Assembly: GCA_903813345.2 (NCBI GenBank)
Contig: CAIIXF020000010.1
Coordinates: 30,994,828 to 31,058,827 of the forward strand
Reading direction: 5' to 3'
Length of the DNA stretch: 64,000 nt
From: Owenia fusiformis
Taxonomy: Eukaryota; Annelida; Polychaeta; Sabellida; Oweniidae
Position numbers and translations under genes: made by a program. This document shows, piece after piece, positions 12,880 to 25,754 of the stretch. How positions within the stretch are numbered: the first letter of the stretch is position 1; every line of letters begins with the position of its first letter. A model generated the notes under the pieces. It was given only the letters and a program-made list of their open reading frames with translations, was not told where the DNA came from and did not search any database.

Positions 12880-13640
12880 AAGACTAACTTTAGTTAGGAT
12901 TTTTATGTTTCATTCTTTGAAAGAGTTTTATATTTTGTTGTATTTACTGTCATCTTCGTATACAAATAGATTATTAACTTAGCTTTTGAATAAAATAGTT
13001 TGATTGAATATAAGACACTAACAAACCAGTAATTACTATTTCATTCTGATTTTGTGTTATTATATATGGACAGGGTGGCACGAGAGGTTATGAATTATTT
13101 ATTGTTAAGCCATTACTTTCTTCATTTCTTACTATCGGGATATATACGAGCATTCTTATACTTACATTAAAAGGAATACGGAATCCGAAAATTGGGATTT
13201 ATACACCCATTTCCCAATAAACATGTCTAAGATATCAATTATTCAATGTTAATGACTTGTTTACTTCATTTCACACTGTCTTATGATAAAAATGAATACT
13301 ATCAATGAAGCGAACTCTGATATGTAGCATGCGATATAAGCACATGTTCCTCTTGGGTATTGGAATTGGAGCATAAATCAATAATTGAATATTAAATTCT
13401 ATATTGTTTATGTTTCTATATCTCTCTTTTGGGTCCAATTTATACGGACTGAAACTTTGGCAAATGGATTAGCAGATAGATTTATATCAGAAAATTGAAT
13501 TATCCGAAGGTTAATGATGCTATTTACAACATGAACGAAATCTTTACAATCACTCTGTTTAAGGGGGTTTGCTATAATTGTTACATAAGAGGAATTATGT
13601 AATCCTCTGGAGAATAATCTCAACGATCTTTATTGTTTGG
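12880..13640. repeat. Ancient dispersed repeat, one of three diverged copies
   Basis: Landmarks GTAGCATGCGATATAAG (about 13325) and TTTTGGGTCCAATTTAT (about 13428) recur as GTAGCATTTGATATAAG near 32935 with TTTGGGTTCAATTTAT near 33048, and as TTTGGGGTCAAATTTATG near 61882. All three then run into a TCAGAAAATTG or TTAGGAAATTG motif. No ends or coding potential were recognised. The 71-codon frame at 13408-13623 lies within it and is not counted as a gene. Confidence 0.4.
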
Positions 13641-13905
13641 CACTGAGTGTAAGTTGGAAATTGTTGTAATAACGACATCATAAAGTGGCATTAAGGGACA
13701 GAGGATCTTAATTCCCAGAAGCACTTTTTTCATTTCTGAGAAAAAAAGAACTAAGTAAGTGGAGATTCAAGATTGTGTTGTATTGTTACAAGAACTCTTG
13801 AACTTCTTAGAAAATAGACATGATATGGAAAGATGAACGCAATATCTTAACGTCTTTGTAACTTATACTATCTGGACTAGTCCCTATCCATCTAATTCCC
13901 TTATA

Positions 13906-14418
13906 TTAAATGCATACTCCTTGCCAATCTGTTTTTCTCTTGATATGTTATACCATACATACACTTTACACATAAAGCAAACCAAGAGAAAATGTTTTGA
14001 TATGGTCAATATTGATAATCTAATTAAAGATGTACTGGGCTACCATTTATGATTTAATCGTTCAGTTAATCTCTTCTTTGATTCTAAGTTGACAATTCTT
14101 GAAAAATTGTTGCTAGGAAACTAAGAATTAGTTGTCTTTTATCTGTGCTACTTTCCTTTACTGTTATGGGCAATGTTATAAAAGTTGAGAGACATCACTT
14201 CCTGTATGAAACGTCAATTACATCACTTCCTGTATGAAAAGTCAATGACATAACTTCATGTTTGAAAAGTCAATGACATCACTTCCTGTATGAACTCTTA
14301 AAAGATGGTAGCCTACTAAAAATGGCACTAGATTTTTAATAATCGATATTGAAGGTATATACTTCAAGGTTAAAGCCACCATACCAGGAGAGAATTTTTT
14401 AGCAAGGATTCTTTTTAT
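13906..14418. mobile_element. Diverged copy of a TTAA-type MITE
   Basis: This copy aligns with the better preserved element at 62273-62870. Both have a CTCCTTGCC or ATTCCTTGCC start (the latter on reverse complement), TTTTGATATGGTCAATATTG, CATCACTTCCTG and an AAAGATGG block. The left end lies at TTAA (13906-13909). It contains a 28-bp tandem repeat at 14193-14296 (unit ACATCACTTCCTGTATGAAA plus GTCAATG, almost four copies). No transposase is present. Confidence 0.5.
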
Positions 14419-14419
14419 G

Positions 14420-15340
14420 AATGTTCGTGCAATTACAATGACATGTAGTTATTGACTTGAAAAATATCAAGAAAATCTCGTTCCACAATGGTTCCGCAGT
14501 AACTCGGTAACTAACTCGACGTGTCTCTTCTGAATTGTGTCATTTGTTGATGTAGAATTATTTTTAACTTAACATACTTTGATTTTTTTTGATTTCTCAA
14601 AGCATTTTTATAGGTTTCTTATCAATTATATATTAAGACTCTAAAACAACTTTCAGCATGTACTCTCATGACTTTAATACGATTGAAATGTTCAATCCAA
14701 TGTGGGTTTTAACTTGTTTCAATAATTCTTGAATTTTGTATATAAGAAAAAGGTGATATGTCTTATCTATCAAATGGCACTACCACGCCCTGGTGAATAA
14801 CAGCAGCGCGGAATATTTTTGTTATTGAACAAGTTTTTGATACAGGGTTGCCAGTTTAGTAAACGGGGCAAATGGCCTCTTAATGCTTGATACAGATAAT
14901 ATGATAGAGAACAAAGGCTAAAGTCGATAGAAATAATTTTGAATAGATATGGCATGTTAATCGATATGTGTTTATTTCTAATTTCCCAAAAAGATAATAC
15001 TTGATTGCTGGTGCTGTCATCTTTATATCGACCTAAAACCTGTGTTAGAGAATGGCCCAAACTTTATTTAGTATTTGAATGATCCAGAAGTAACAGTCTA
15101 GTGGAGGGGCATTTTTTATTTGGTACTTAATTAGTGAATGCATTGTAATAGGACACAAATCACCTTTTTCAGTTTGGAGTACTTCTTGAATACTTTTGAG
15201 AATTGATGAATCAAACTACTATGCAAACTGTTAAAAAAGAATCACCAACAGACAACCATTCTGGATAACCCCAATTTAATATATTGAACCTGATATTGCA
15301 GGGCCTGCAAATGTTCTATTTTTAAAAATCTTGATAAATT
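14420..15340. other. Unassigned non-coding DNA
   Basis: No supported feature. The frame at 14770-15060 on the minus strand has no domain and no splice-site support. Confidence 0.35.
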
Positions 15341-15475
15341 CCATTTTCAGTAAAAAATACCCACCCCTCCCTAAGGTGGGCCTAGAAGACATTTAAGGGC
15401 CCAATTTTTGGATTTTTTTCCAAATTTTGAATTTGAGCCCCCCTCCCCTTGTTGGCTTCTGGATACACCACTGCA
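15340..15475. mobile_element. Relic of a C-rich hAT-like MITE
   Basis: C-rich tracts (CCCACCCCTCCCTAAGGTGG, GCCCCCCTCCCCTTG) lead into GGCTTCTGGATACACCACTG. This is the same right-end pattern as the intact element at 19781-20065. Only one end is seen. Confidence 0.4.
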
Positions 15476-15641
15476 CATATATATTTCAGATCACCTAATC
15501 ATGGATTGCCATTCCCTTAGCAGCTCCCAAAGGCCTTAAAATGAAAATAGCTTTGAAATTGACCTTTGACCTCAAGATCACCTTGACCCATGAATTATGG
15601 ATTGCCAAGGGCATAGCCCCTAGGACCTAAAACGCCAAATA

Positions 15642-16142
15642 CCGGATTTTCTCGCATATAAGCCCTGGGCGTATAACTGAAAGAAGGGGTAATTTCATCT
15701 GTTATTTTCCTCTTATTTTTCGCCCATGGGCGTATAAGTGTACTACTTTCGATTTTTGGCCCAGTGGGCGTAAAGGTGAGAGCCAGCCATCTTCCTCAAA
15801 GACTACCGTACCTACTGTTGTAGTCCTACCCCATGTTTTGTAAGAATTATAAAGGAAATGTCACCTACAACCTTGGACTTAATGTTGAAACAAAGTAACA
15901 ACAGAACGATCCACCACTGCCACTTACGGCACAGCGTTGAACCATGGGCTTTTAATTATCCAGTTGAAAGCCCATGGTTGAACTTAATGTTGAAACAAAG
16001 TAACGACAGAACGATCTGCCAGTGACGAAATACTCTTGAATTTATTGAAAAAATCAATAAATAGTCATGGGCGTATAAGAGTACATTCGATTTTTGGCCC
16101 ATGGGCCTAAATTTAGGGGGGCGTATATGCGAGAAAATCCGG
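15642..16142. mobile_element. 501-bp MITE with CCGGATTTTCTCGCATATA ends and TA target duplication
   Basis: The left end CCGGATTTTCTCGCATATA and the reverse complement of the right end match for about 20 bp. TA flanks both sides (15640-15641 and 16143-16144). Subterminal GGGCGTATAAG and GATTTTTGGCCCA motifs are also inverted. A direct repeat with ACTTAATGTTGAAACAAAGT lies either side of a small hairpin with CCATGGGCTTT arms (about 15943-15976). The element splits a region rich in TGACCTTG motifs (15550-15620 and 16150-16330). No transposase. Confidence 0.75.
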
Positions 16143-16977
16143 TACTTATCTATTGACCTTGGATTATAGTAACCTTGATCCATAAAGTTGACCTTGACCC
16201 CAGGGCACCTATCCATGGGTTGTCAAGGGTAAAATCACCACCCAAGAGTCTTAAAAAGCCAAACACCTAGATATTGAGCTTTGACTTAGAATGACCATGA
16301 CCTCTGTAGAATGCCTATTGACCCATTTAGTATGGTGACCAAGTATAATGATCTAAGGTCAAACTGTCTATGAGATGTCCTGATGGAGAGACAGACAAAT
16401 GGTAGTGCTTTATAATAATATCTGAACCCCTAAGTTATTTGAACACCTTCTAATCCAGACACTCATTACGGTCCACTTTTCCTTCCAATGACTCCTATGT
16501 TAAAAACTGGGTGACCCTCCCAGTTTGAAGATTAAACACTCATATTCAAAAAATTAAAATGTTTCTCTTAAAATTGTTCAAAATTCAGGCCCACTGAGCA
16601 TTTATTTTGCACAGGGCCTTTATCAGAAAGAACTCAAAATAAATGCCATTGGCCTTTATTAAGACTAAGAGGTAAATTGAAAACATTTTTCCAAGGGGAC
16701 AGGCATTTATTTAGAGGGAAGATAGCTTTTCCAAGCCAATGGATTTTATTTCGAGGCATATTATCAATCGAAAAGTTGACACATGGCCTTCATATACTCA
16801 TGCAATAGTATCTATCATCTCTGATTGCACACTTCTGTTTTTCCGGGATGTTTCCTCTTTCCAAGAAAGGACCATGGGTCTATTCAGGAGAAACATTGGA
16901 AGGCCTTTCTAGCAATCGATTTGGATTTTGGAATGTCATAAAGCTATGCGGTCAAAAGTAATCTTAATACTTTTTTA

Positions 16978-17365
16978 GTGAAAATGCATTTATATTTTTA
17001 AAATGCAGAATCTTGCGGATGCAAAAACCTCAAAATCCGATCACCTCCAAATCTGAATGTTTTTTAACTGGTCGTGGTGGCATTTGGATTAGACAGGTAT
17101 TACTGTATAAGTATAATAGTATTACTGGAATTCCAAAAAGTCATAACGCCTGCAATGCTAGTAATATGAAGTGAAAATGCATTCATATTTTTTTCAAAAT
17201 CAAGAATCTTTCAGATGTAAAAACCTCGAAATCAGGACACGTTTAAATCTGAATGTTTTTAATTGGTAGCATCGGCATTTGGATTAGACAGGTTTTACTG
17301 TATAAGTATAATAGACATTAATAGTATAACTGGAATTCCAAAAAATCATAAGGCCTATAGCAACA
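16978..17365. repeat. Two-unit tandem duplication of about 190 bp
   Basis: Both units carry GTGAAAATGCATT, then AATCTGAATGTTTTT, GCATTTGGATTAGACAGGT, TACTGTATAAGTATAATAG and ACTGGAATTCCAAAAA. The copies diverge by substitutions and small insertions. No coding potential. Confidence 0.6.
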
Positions 17366-18007
17366 ATCATGTCAACTTCAGGTCAAATTCCAATGCTCCC
17401 TTGGCCAATCAAATCAGTTCATTGCATTTGTTTCATCAATGCTCTCAATATCATAATTATTCCACATGCAAATACTGTACTACCGGTTAATTTGCGAGTT
17501 TAAATTTCATGAATTTTGAGAAATGACCAATATCGCGGCCATTAAATTTTGCAGATATCAAAGGTTAACTTCCATTATTCTCCGAATCCTCAAAATTAAT
17601 TTACCTTATCTACAGTAATTACACCTACCCAATATCATATACTTTGGATAAAATTTACAATTTCTAGATCTTAGTCAATGGCATGTTGCACCTCAGCCTT
17701 TAATTGGCGATATTCGCGACTATTAATTTTCGTGATTTTTACACAATCGCGAAAAGCACGAAACTAAATTGCACGCGAAAAATATCAGGAGTACAGTACA
17801 TTGAAACCATACACTCATACATTTCATAAGAATTTGCAATCAAGCCTAACAAATCGATTGGCAAAATATTAGAAGGCTAGCAAATGTACACATGCTAAAG
17901 TGATGAAACTTTCTCATCTTAAAGAACATAGAATGAATTTTAATTTTGCCTATACTGAGATGTGTTAAACTCTATTTGGGTTAGATTTATTGCTTCACCC
18001 TGTACTT

Positions 18008-18812
18008 ACAGCCTTAACATGCCCCCTATCGGCTATCGCCCGCTTCAAAATTATAACAGGTTCTAAACTGCTGAAATCAAGTGCTTACTTTCAATTTCCT
18101 TTATATCTTCTGTTTAAGAAAAGCTGTTAGCTGTCAGCTGTATTTTTGTCAATCAAGATTTCTCTTCTACTGTGAATTACCCAGCGAGAAACCAAAATGG
18201 CAATTTTGATGGAAAGACACAAAGTACCAGTCAAAATCTCTGAAGATTTCCGAGCAAACAATGGCAGCTCTCCCAGTTAGGTTTTAGACTGTCAGTCTTT
18301 TCATATTTTGTCAATTTTATTCAACTTCAAGTATTGTTTAGAGTTGTGCGTTCAACACATTCGGGAAGTCAATAGCTATAATAAATCTGCAGATTTCGCT
18401 CGCATTTATGTAAGGTTTTCTCTTTTGACGGGTACTTTATGTCTTTCCTTGAAATCATGACAGGTGTAACAGATCTACAGAAATCAACTTCAAGTGCTTA
18501 CTATATCTCCCAATGTGTCCTACATCAGTGCTTTTTGTTGAGAAAATATGTAAGTTATGAGCCGCTTCTTTTGCCAATCAGGATTTAAATTCTCTTTATC
18601 TGTCACGTACCTAGCAAGATTCAGAGATTTTGACTTGTACGTCATGTCTTTCCGTCAAAACTTCCATTTTTTGGTTTCTTGGTAAAGAATATATAATGAA
18701 TGTATAATGAGAATTTGCTGTTCGGCACTGAAGCACCTTTTAATTTTTTTCGATTTTCGCAAGGAGGACACTAACACAATTTTGAAGCGGTTAAAGGGGG
18801 CTCTAAAGGCTG
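18008..18812. mobile_element. 805-bp foldback element with long inverted arms
   Basis: Ends are ACAGCCTT..GCCCCCT on the left and their reverse complement on the right. Both are followed inward by CGCTTCAAAATT. Further inside, 18185-18245 (GAGAAACCAAAATGG, GGAAAGACA, AGTCAAAATCTCTGA) pairs with 18605-18690. There is no transposase and the target duplication was not clear. The stretch just after it (18830-19210) is enriched in CTAGATCT motifs without other structure. Confidence 0.6.
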
Positions 18813-19476
18813 TTCTAACAGATCAGTCAAAGCCTCTGAAAGAGCTAGATCTAAGGCTCTAGCTTTAGGCTTGTCTAAGTCCTATCTAGATCTAGTAGTC
18901 TACGTAGAGTCATAGCCCAGGCATAGGCCCGTAAAAATGTAAAGAAATAAAGCTTACAGCATGTTCTATAAGTGAATTTGACTCTATTTTATACATGTTC
19001 CAGGCCTATGCCTAGTATAGTCCCATAGAACGAAAAAGATAGGTCTAGATCTAGAATGTAAAAATCAAATTGAAAATCAAAAATATCCGGCCAGATTCTT
19101 TTGTAGTAGAATCAGTAGCTCAATAAATATTCCTCTGTATTATTCTTTGAGCCTATGAGATCCTAGATCTTATCCCGTTCCCGGACTATAGATCTACTAC
19201 AAAACGATCTGGCCAACATCTGTGGAAAAATGCAAAAAAATTGAAAATTCTTCTTCTTCGATTTCGATTCAATTTGATTTTCTGCCATTATAAATGAAAT
19301 ACTGTACTTACCAACATGTTTCTCGGATATATATGTTGTTCTTATTTATTCTTCGCCGAAGATCGATGTTTATTTATGTATAACAATCGAATAATCGACA
19401 TAATTCAAACTCATCACTAAGACAGGAGAGCTACATTTTTAAGACGGGCCCCTTGGACCAAGTCTAGCTAAATCTC

Positions 19477-20348
19477 GGGTTGCACTAAATACCACCTAGG
19501 TGCCCCACACCTAGGTGTCCCCATTGAAATGCCTAACTGGCATATTTTACTATTTATTTCAAGCTAACATTTTTCCAAGTGTTAATATATTACATGATAA
19601 AGTATTTTCATGAAACTTGTGTAAATGTTTCTGTTTGTTTATGATATTTTTTAATTGTCTTGAAAATTTGATCGATGTCGAAAAGTCATTTGTTAGGATA
19701 ATATTTCATTAGTTGCTCACTACAAAATGCTACAAATTCACTATTTTAGCAACTAAAGCAAGAAAAAAATATATGTTTCACTGGCGGATCTGGGGGGGGG
19801 GGGGGCCAGGGGCCCGCCCCCCCCCCTTTGGTGGGCCAAGAAAAAAAAAATTGTGCCCAAAAAAATTTTTGAGCCAAAAAAGGCTTTAAGGCCCCAAAAA
19901 GTAGGCCTTTTAGGTCTTAAATTGGCCTTCTAAGGCCTTGTTTTTTAATTTAAGGCCAAATTTTCAAAATTTGGGCCCACTTTTGGGTTTTTGGGGCCCA
20001 AAATTTTTTTCTCAGACCACAAGTTTGGGCCCCCCCCCCCTTGTTGGTTCCCAGATCCGCCCCTGTGTTTCAAAGATAAATGCACACTTTAGCATAAACG
20101 GTGTTTTATTACTACAAATAAGTGACCATACATATGAGCAAAATTCCAGGTGCCCATTTTTCTAACAATAAAGCTTTCTATATTTTATTTTCGAATCTTC
20201 TTTAGAATATTTTCGACTACAAATGATTATTTCAAGTCTATCGTATGTCAAGTTAATATGACAAAGGAAATAATACTAAATTTACGTGGTTATGGAATTA
20301 TAAATCCAGGTGCCCAAGGGGACACCTAGGTGTTATTTAGTAACACCC
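19477..20348. mobile_element. 872-bp MITE with inverted CACCTAGGTG ends, host of a nested MITE
   Basis: The left end begins GGGTTGCACTAAATACCACC and the right end, reverse-complemented, GGGTGTTACTAAATAACACC. Both continue through TAGGTG. A second, smaller element sits inside it at 19781-20065. No coding potential. Confidence 0.65.
19781..20065. mobile_element. hAT-like MITE nested in the 19.5-20.3 kb element
   Basis: Ends are CTGGCGGATCTGG and CCAGATCCGCCCCTG, which are inverted. The 7-bp repeat TGTTTCA lies immediately outside both (19774-19780 and 20066-20072). Long G and C runs lie just inside each end. hAT elements usually make 8-bp duplications, so the class is a suggestion. The frame 19938-20165 runs through this element and is not a gene. 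Confidence 0.65.
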
Positions 20349-20561
20349 GTCTATCACTGGAGTTTTTCGTAATATAGTTTCTGATCAAATTTTTGTCAAA
20401 TCAAAAAAAATTAACTACTCGGCAATAGGTTATTAAGATGAATACTGTCGACAGGTGTACACCGACAAAGAATGGTTGAAATAACTCAATAAACTTTCAA
20501 GAAATCTAGGAAAAAATGATGAAAATCTCCCAGCCTAAAAAGGACCCCTTCGAAAATGGCA

Positions 20562-20624
20562 TTCTCCATTTAAGGGTAAAAAGGCGGAGTTATAAGCGGA
20601 CTGACACTTTCCTTAAATGGAGAA
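20562..20624. repeat. Perfect 14-bp inverted repeat
   Basis: TTCTCCATTTAAGG (20562-20575) and CCTTAAATGGAGAA (20611-20624) can form a stem with a 35-nt loop. It sits in a slightly GC-richer patch containing GGCGGAGT and CTCCGCC. Function is unknown. Confidence 0.55.
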
Positions 20625-21883
20625 GTCTCGATGAATCTCGCTTAAACTCCGCCCCTTCTTCGTGAAAAATCACGTGAATTCCGGCTTTTGCCGGGTCATA
20701 TCCGGGCATCTCGGCTTCGAACCCAATCAGAAAATTCAATTTTGACTGGCGCCGCATACATTATCTCAAGTCTCACCCAATATTTTTATGTATACGTTAA
20801 AAATCGGGAAATACCATGTCCCTCAAAATAAAACCCATATTAAATCCCAAATAAATAACCTCTATTTCATATTTCATTTTATACTAAATCGGGATATCAG
20901 AGATTCTTTCCTCATGGCTGACTTTGCTTGTATATGTTTTTTTCTTGGTGAATTTTGTAATGGTCTTTGTCAGTCCACATTTAACACACTAGAACGTACT
21001 TAATAAGAGCTAGTGTTCGGACAGTCAAATTGTTGGTAATGCTTCATAATGGTTAAAATTTTGTTCACGGATACCTAATATAAAAAATTAGTGTCATTAG
21101 TAGGTTGTACTTATAGATTATACATGGCATCGAGGCATGTGGCTATATATTAAGGTACTTGGCATTCATTCAGCCACGGGGATTTGCCATTAGTAAGAAC
21201 TTTGCATTCACTTGCTTACGCAAAGAATGTACGAAATTGTCGTGAAATGAATACAGTTTACTATAAGCATCCCTTGATTATTAAAGTGCGAAATAAGTGA
21301 ATGGCTCTAGTCAACAAGATCATTAATAATGTTAATGGAATGTATGAGTGTAAGTGCCAAAAAACAACCGACGAGTATCACCATTCCATATCCAGAACTA
21401 TTGTTAAACTCATACCAAAGAAAGGGTACATAACCGAATTTTATGTCGTATTTCTTTGATTATCTCATTAGCGCCGTTTTATTTTCATTTCTTTATATAC
21501 CTGTTGTGTCACAATTATAAAACCATAAACAAGCTTCAATACATTGTCCAATGAGGTTGCCTGCCCTAGAAAATGTGCGTTCTTAATTATGACCATAATA
21601 AAATCGTTAAATATACTTTGATGTATTCTAACATGACAAGAACACTGGTGAATGCCTCTCTCCAGTGTCATTTAGACACGCAACAACCAGAAAGTTCACG
21701 TTTATATGGCTATATTAGCGTTAATTAACTATTCCGTACATAACAAGTGCGGAAGTATTGCAGAGGTTACATTAGACGCAGAGTATAGCTTTAAGGTTTA
21801 GAATAATTAAATGAATATTTGCATTGCTAAGAAACCTTACTAATTTGTACTTTGCTGACCTTGGCTTTGTGTTCTTCTTCTAG
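20625..21883. other. Upstream region and likely 5'UTR intron of the receptor gene
   Basis: The acceptor at 21883 means a non-coding first exon lies upstream, but no donor could be chosen with confidence. Frames at 20788-21003 and 21468-21671 lack domains. Confidence 0.4.
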
Positions 21884-23306
21884 GATTTGAGGCTGGTGAA
21901 TGATGGGGAACCTCCGGGCAGGTGGATGTTTTATCTTGATTAACTTTCTGAGGTATTACCCAGGATTCATATTCGCCAATGATGCTATTGACTACAAGAA
22001 CAACACCCTCGCTAATGCAAGTCGCGACAACGGTATTCTCGACACTGCCACCATGCAATATGAATTCAAATCAGACAATGGAGAAACTAGCAGCATTCAT
22101 CAAAACATAAGCTTCGACGGTGATTCACTTGGTAGAAATGCATCTGAGGGCAATCACAGAAAGTGCCATCCCGGTCCCCTTCGTATTCGAGTGGAATTCT
22201 GGGGCAGGGGAGTGGTCATTCCGATAATTTGCATCATTGGAATTATATGTAGTATTACAAACCTGACAGTGCTCACACGTCCTAAGATGATTAACCCCAC
22301 AAATATCTTTCTAATAGGACTGGATGTTTCCGACTTGGGAGCGCTTATTACCCTGGCGCTTTATTACATTTACTTTTACAGTTCGGGCCGATGGCTCCTT
22401 ATTGAGACAGGATCTCTTGAATGGCTACATACAGTACCTTTTCTCCCCTGGAGGTTCTTCTTCGGGATTTACCAAATCCCAACCAACATTTTCGTCACTG
22501 CGTCCAATACATCGGCGCTGAGTGTTAGTATCTTCCGCTATATCGCGGTCGGTTTTCCGATCAAGGCTCAAACAGTCTGTACAATGAAAACTGCAAAATG
22601 CATCACAGTCTGTATATTCATTTGGGCGGTTGTTCTCAATATTCCCGAATTTTTCTTGAAACAAATTGCGGAAGGGACCATTGCAAATAATTTCACTGGA
22701 AAATATATGGATTATACAAAACTGTTTGAAAACAGGACATTTCAGAGCACATACCACCCATTGAAAGTTTTGCTAAATATCCTCATACCCTGGATTGCCT
22801 GTTTGGTGTTATCCATACTGTTGATATCAAACTTAAGTAAAAGAATCAACAATGCGCAGAAGAGACGCTCAAAGTCGCTCTTGGCAGCAGACAAGTGTAA
22901 AGAGAAAGGGAACAGAGAAAGACAGAAAGATAGAATAACAGTGACTCTAATCGCCATCAACCTCTCGTTCCTGATTTGCGAAACCCCTGGGGCAGTTTGG
23001 TCGATGTTGTACCTAACAATTACCGACCCAGAGATTTTATTATGTGATCAATTCCAAATCGCTCGCATCGTTATGGACATATTAGCAGTATTTAATTTTG
23101 GTTTGAACTTTTTTATCTATTTATTCACAAACATGGACTTTAGAAAGACTTTGCAAGAAATGTACTGTGGCTGGTTTCGAGTGTGCCAGTTTCGAGTGTC
23201 GCAGAGTGTTGGCAAAAATATGCAAACGACCACGTATAAAGGAAACAGTCAGTTGGTCGTCTCGAATGGCCAACAGTCACCAGGTAGCGGAACAACACAG
23301 TTATAA
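21884..23306 (+). CDS. Rhodopsin-class (class A) G protein-coupled receptor, FMRFamide/neuropeptide receptor-like
   Basis: The ORF runs from 21900 to 23306 (468 residues) in one exon. A strong acceptor (tgtgttcttcttctag) at 21883 shows an upstream 5'UTR intron. A 100-residue N-terminus has a hydrophobic start and sequons at N34, N39, N69 and N80. Membrane segments are about 104-126, 134-158, 186-211, 232-252, 288-312, 346-372 and 386-409. Family landmarks are N121 (1.50), D145 (2.50), R213 (3.50), W242 (4.50), P297 (5.50), P363 (6.50) and N403..Y407 (7.49-7.53). The closing motif NFFIY and the loose TM6 (CETPG) resemble invertebrate FMRFamide-type receptors. Oddities are FRY instead of DRY, and no Cys at position 3.25 or in extracellular loop 2; C89 and C382 are the only obvious extracellular cysteines. 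The ligand is unknown. Confidence 0.88.
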
Positions 23307-25750
23307 ATATAAACACTCATTTGAAATCACTGCTCATACGTCATGCTTTAAAGAAAGTGAAATGAATAACATTGCAGTATCCCGACCGGTGGTCATTTCT
23401 CAAGCCCGTTCTCCCAATCTACTCTAACAAGTTTTACATTTAACACGTATTTTGGGGTATTTCTGTACGTCTAGGTAAAGTTTGTGCACCAAATCAAATC
23501 AAATGGGTTGCTCATAAAAAGGTGTAATAGAATATTACAATCGGATGGATTGCAATCCTATAAGTTGAAAATACTGAACTTGTGAAACACAGTGGTAAAA
23601 TATTTTACAAATGAGCAATACACTTTCCGACTAAATCATACTACTCTTACTTTTACATTTCCAATCAGACTAGAATGGTATGGTTGAGAATAGATTAGTT
23701 TCTAAATAGCTTTAAAATCTCGCTAAATCTCGTTTTTCATGAGATTTTTAGAGATTTGCACTTTTTACCGCTAATGACTTACTTTTCTTTATTTTTGATA
23801 GCATATTTGAATTCAGTGACAAGTTTTCTCCAATAATAAGTTTGATTTACATAGTTATGTCATTTAAATCATTTTTCAAGGCATTTAAAAGAACTTGGGC
23901 CAAATCTCCATTGGTGCAATGCTAAGATTCATTAAAACCTTGGCTTATTCGTATGACAACCAACATTTTCATGTTTAATCACAATATGTACATTAACAGT
24001 TTCATCCGATAGTATGCCATTCGAGTTTCAGACAGATTCAACCAACACTTTTTGACAAATCATGAAATTAAGTGACTATTGCAAGTTTCTAGCATTGAAC
24101 TGAATGGAGGCGTGGCCCAAGAAAATCAAAGACAAACAAGGGTGACATCTATTATGTCAGCGTTATTCAGCTATTTAGAAACTATACAATAAGTAGCCCT
24201 ATATATGACATTTACGCGTTTCATATGTTATATCAAAAGAATGGAGAAAATATATCTTTATTGGAAATATGTCCAACCGTACATTTTGACTGACAATAGA
24301 GAGGTACGTTAAGCATGTACTGTCTTTCACAACGTAAACGTGAACGGAAAGATTTAACCAGCTATATATTTACCGATGTTATCTTATGCAGATTGTGATG
24401 AAATGCAGATACATTTTTTGAATTAACCTAGTACCGGCAGAACTTAAAGTATTGTTTTGACGTTTAGTGACGTGTAATTTAATGTATTCGGAGAAACACT
24501 AATGTGCAGATTGTTTGCAATTATAGTCGCGCTCGATACGTTAAACGTTTTCGTATCGATCTTATATAGAAGCTTAACCTCCCTAATATTCTGATCCCTT
24601 ACGTACGTGTTAGTGACAAATTCCGAGACCTTTAGCATGCAATGTTTTCACAACGTAACCGTGAACGCAAAGCCCATGAATCAATACAGTAATGTGTATT
24701 AGCGCGCATTTAAAACAAGCGCTAATACTCCTATTCGCGATAAGAGTTCAGGTGGTTATTTACATAAATATCTCCCATGATCATGCATCGCTTTGGAAGG
24801 GACAAATTTTCATTGGCCCGCCGAACGAGTCGAATACTCTGAACGTTTCTCAGCTTCTGATCTTCCATCAGCCATCAAGCATAGTTATATGATCCAATCT
24901 ATTGAATAATCAGAAAGATAATCGGAGATTCAAAGTAACATTATTTATATTTTTTCGATCTTCGATGAGATCTGAGCAATTTCTGGGAAATCAGTGACGT
25001 CACTGGAATTGGACGGCATTTTCAACTACAGATTTCTTCGGATTTGGGGATTACAGTTCAAAAAGCCTTGTTATATATCTTAATTACATACATACCTATC
25101 ATTTGTGCAAATGCAACTCTACATAAATGTTTAATAGAGTCGCAGTGCGGCATTGAAAATAGCATCCCTGTGTAATCCAATGGGAAAGAACCCGGATGTA
25201 GACGATGTTGTACCATACATGAGAGCTCTTCAAACGGGAGGCAACTGAACTGAACGAAAACTAAACGTTATCGCGTATTGGTATATTGGTCTACTTCAGA
25301 TTCACTAGCTTCAGTTTCGTGTTAAGAACGGTAGATTTGCAATTTCACGTTGGTGTCAACGGTAATCATTGTTGCAATTGCCAATTTTGATTTCGATGCA
25401 CAGTGTAATGCTTTCTAATGAAAATGATGTATGTCATACATGCTTTAGCAACAAATATTTATTACGATACGAGCTTGTTTAGAATATTTATCATAGAAAA
25501 CCAGCTGTGTATATCTATTCTATGGCATATTACAAAAGGCGGTGTAGTCTACGTAACGGACTAAGTAAACACTGTAACCAAACGATTGTTCTATATGTGA
25601 GAAAACTACATGCATTTGTATAGGGCGATATATACGTACAGGTTGGCGTTTCGATTTTATATGCCAGCTTAGTCTCCAATATGACTTGCTAAAGCCCCAA
25701 AAGATTCGTTTTAGAAATTACACACGTAATTATAAATACAAAAAGACATA
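23307..25750. other. Receptor 3'UTR and unassigned DNA
   Basis: No canonical AATAAA was seen close after the stop. The frames at 23167-23427 and 24692-24892 are shadows or chance. A pair of CACAACGTAAC-GTGAACG motifs (about 24330 and 24650) is a short repeat of unknown meaning. Confidence 0.35.
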
Positions 25751-25754
25751 AGTA

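Noticed and set aside
15956-16216. 86-codon minus-strand frame
   Set aside because: It lies almost wholly inside the 501-bp MITE and its ends.
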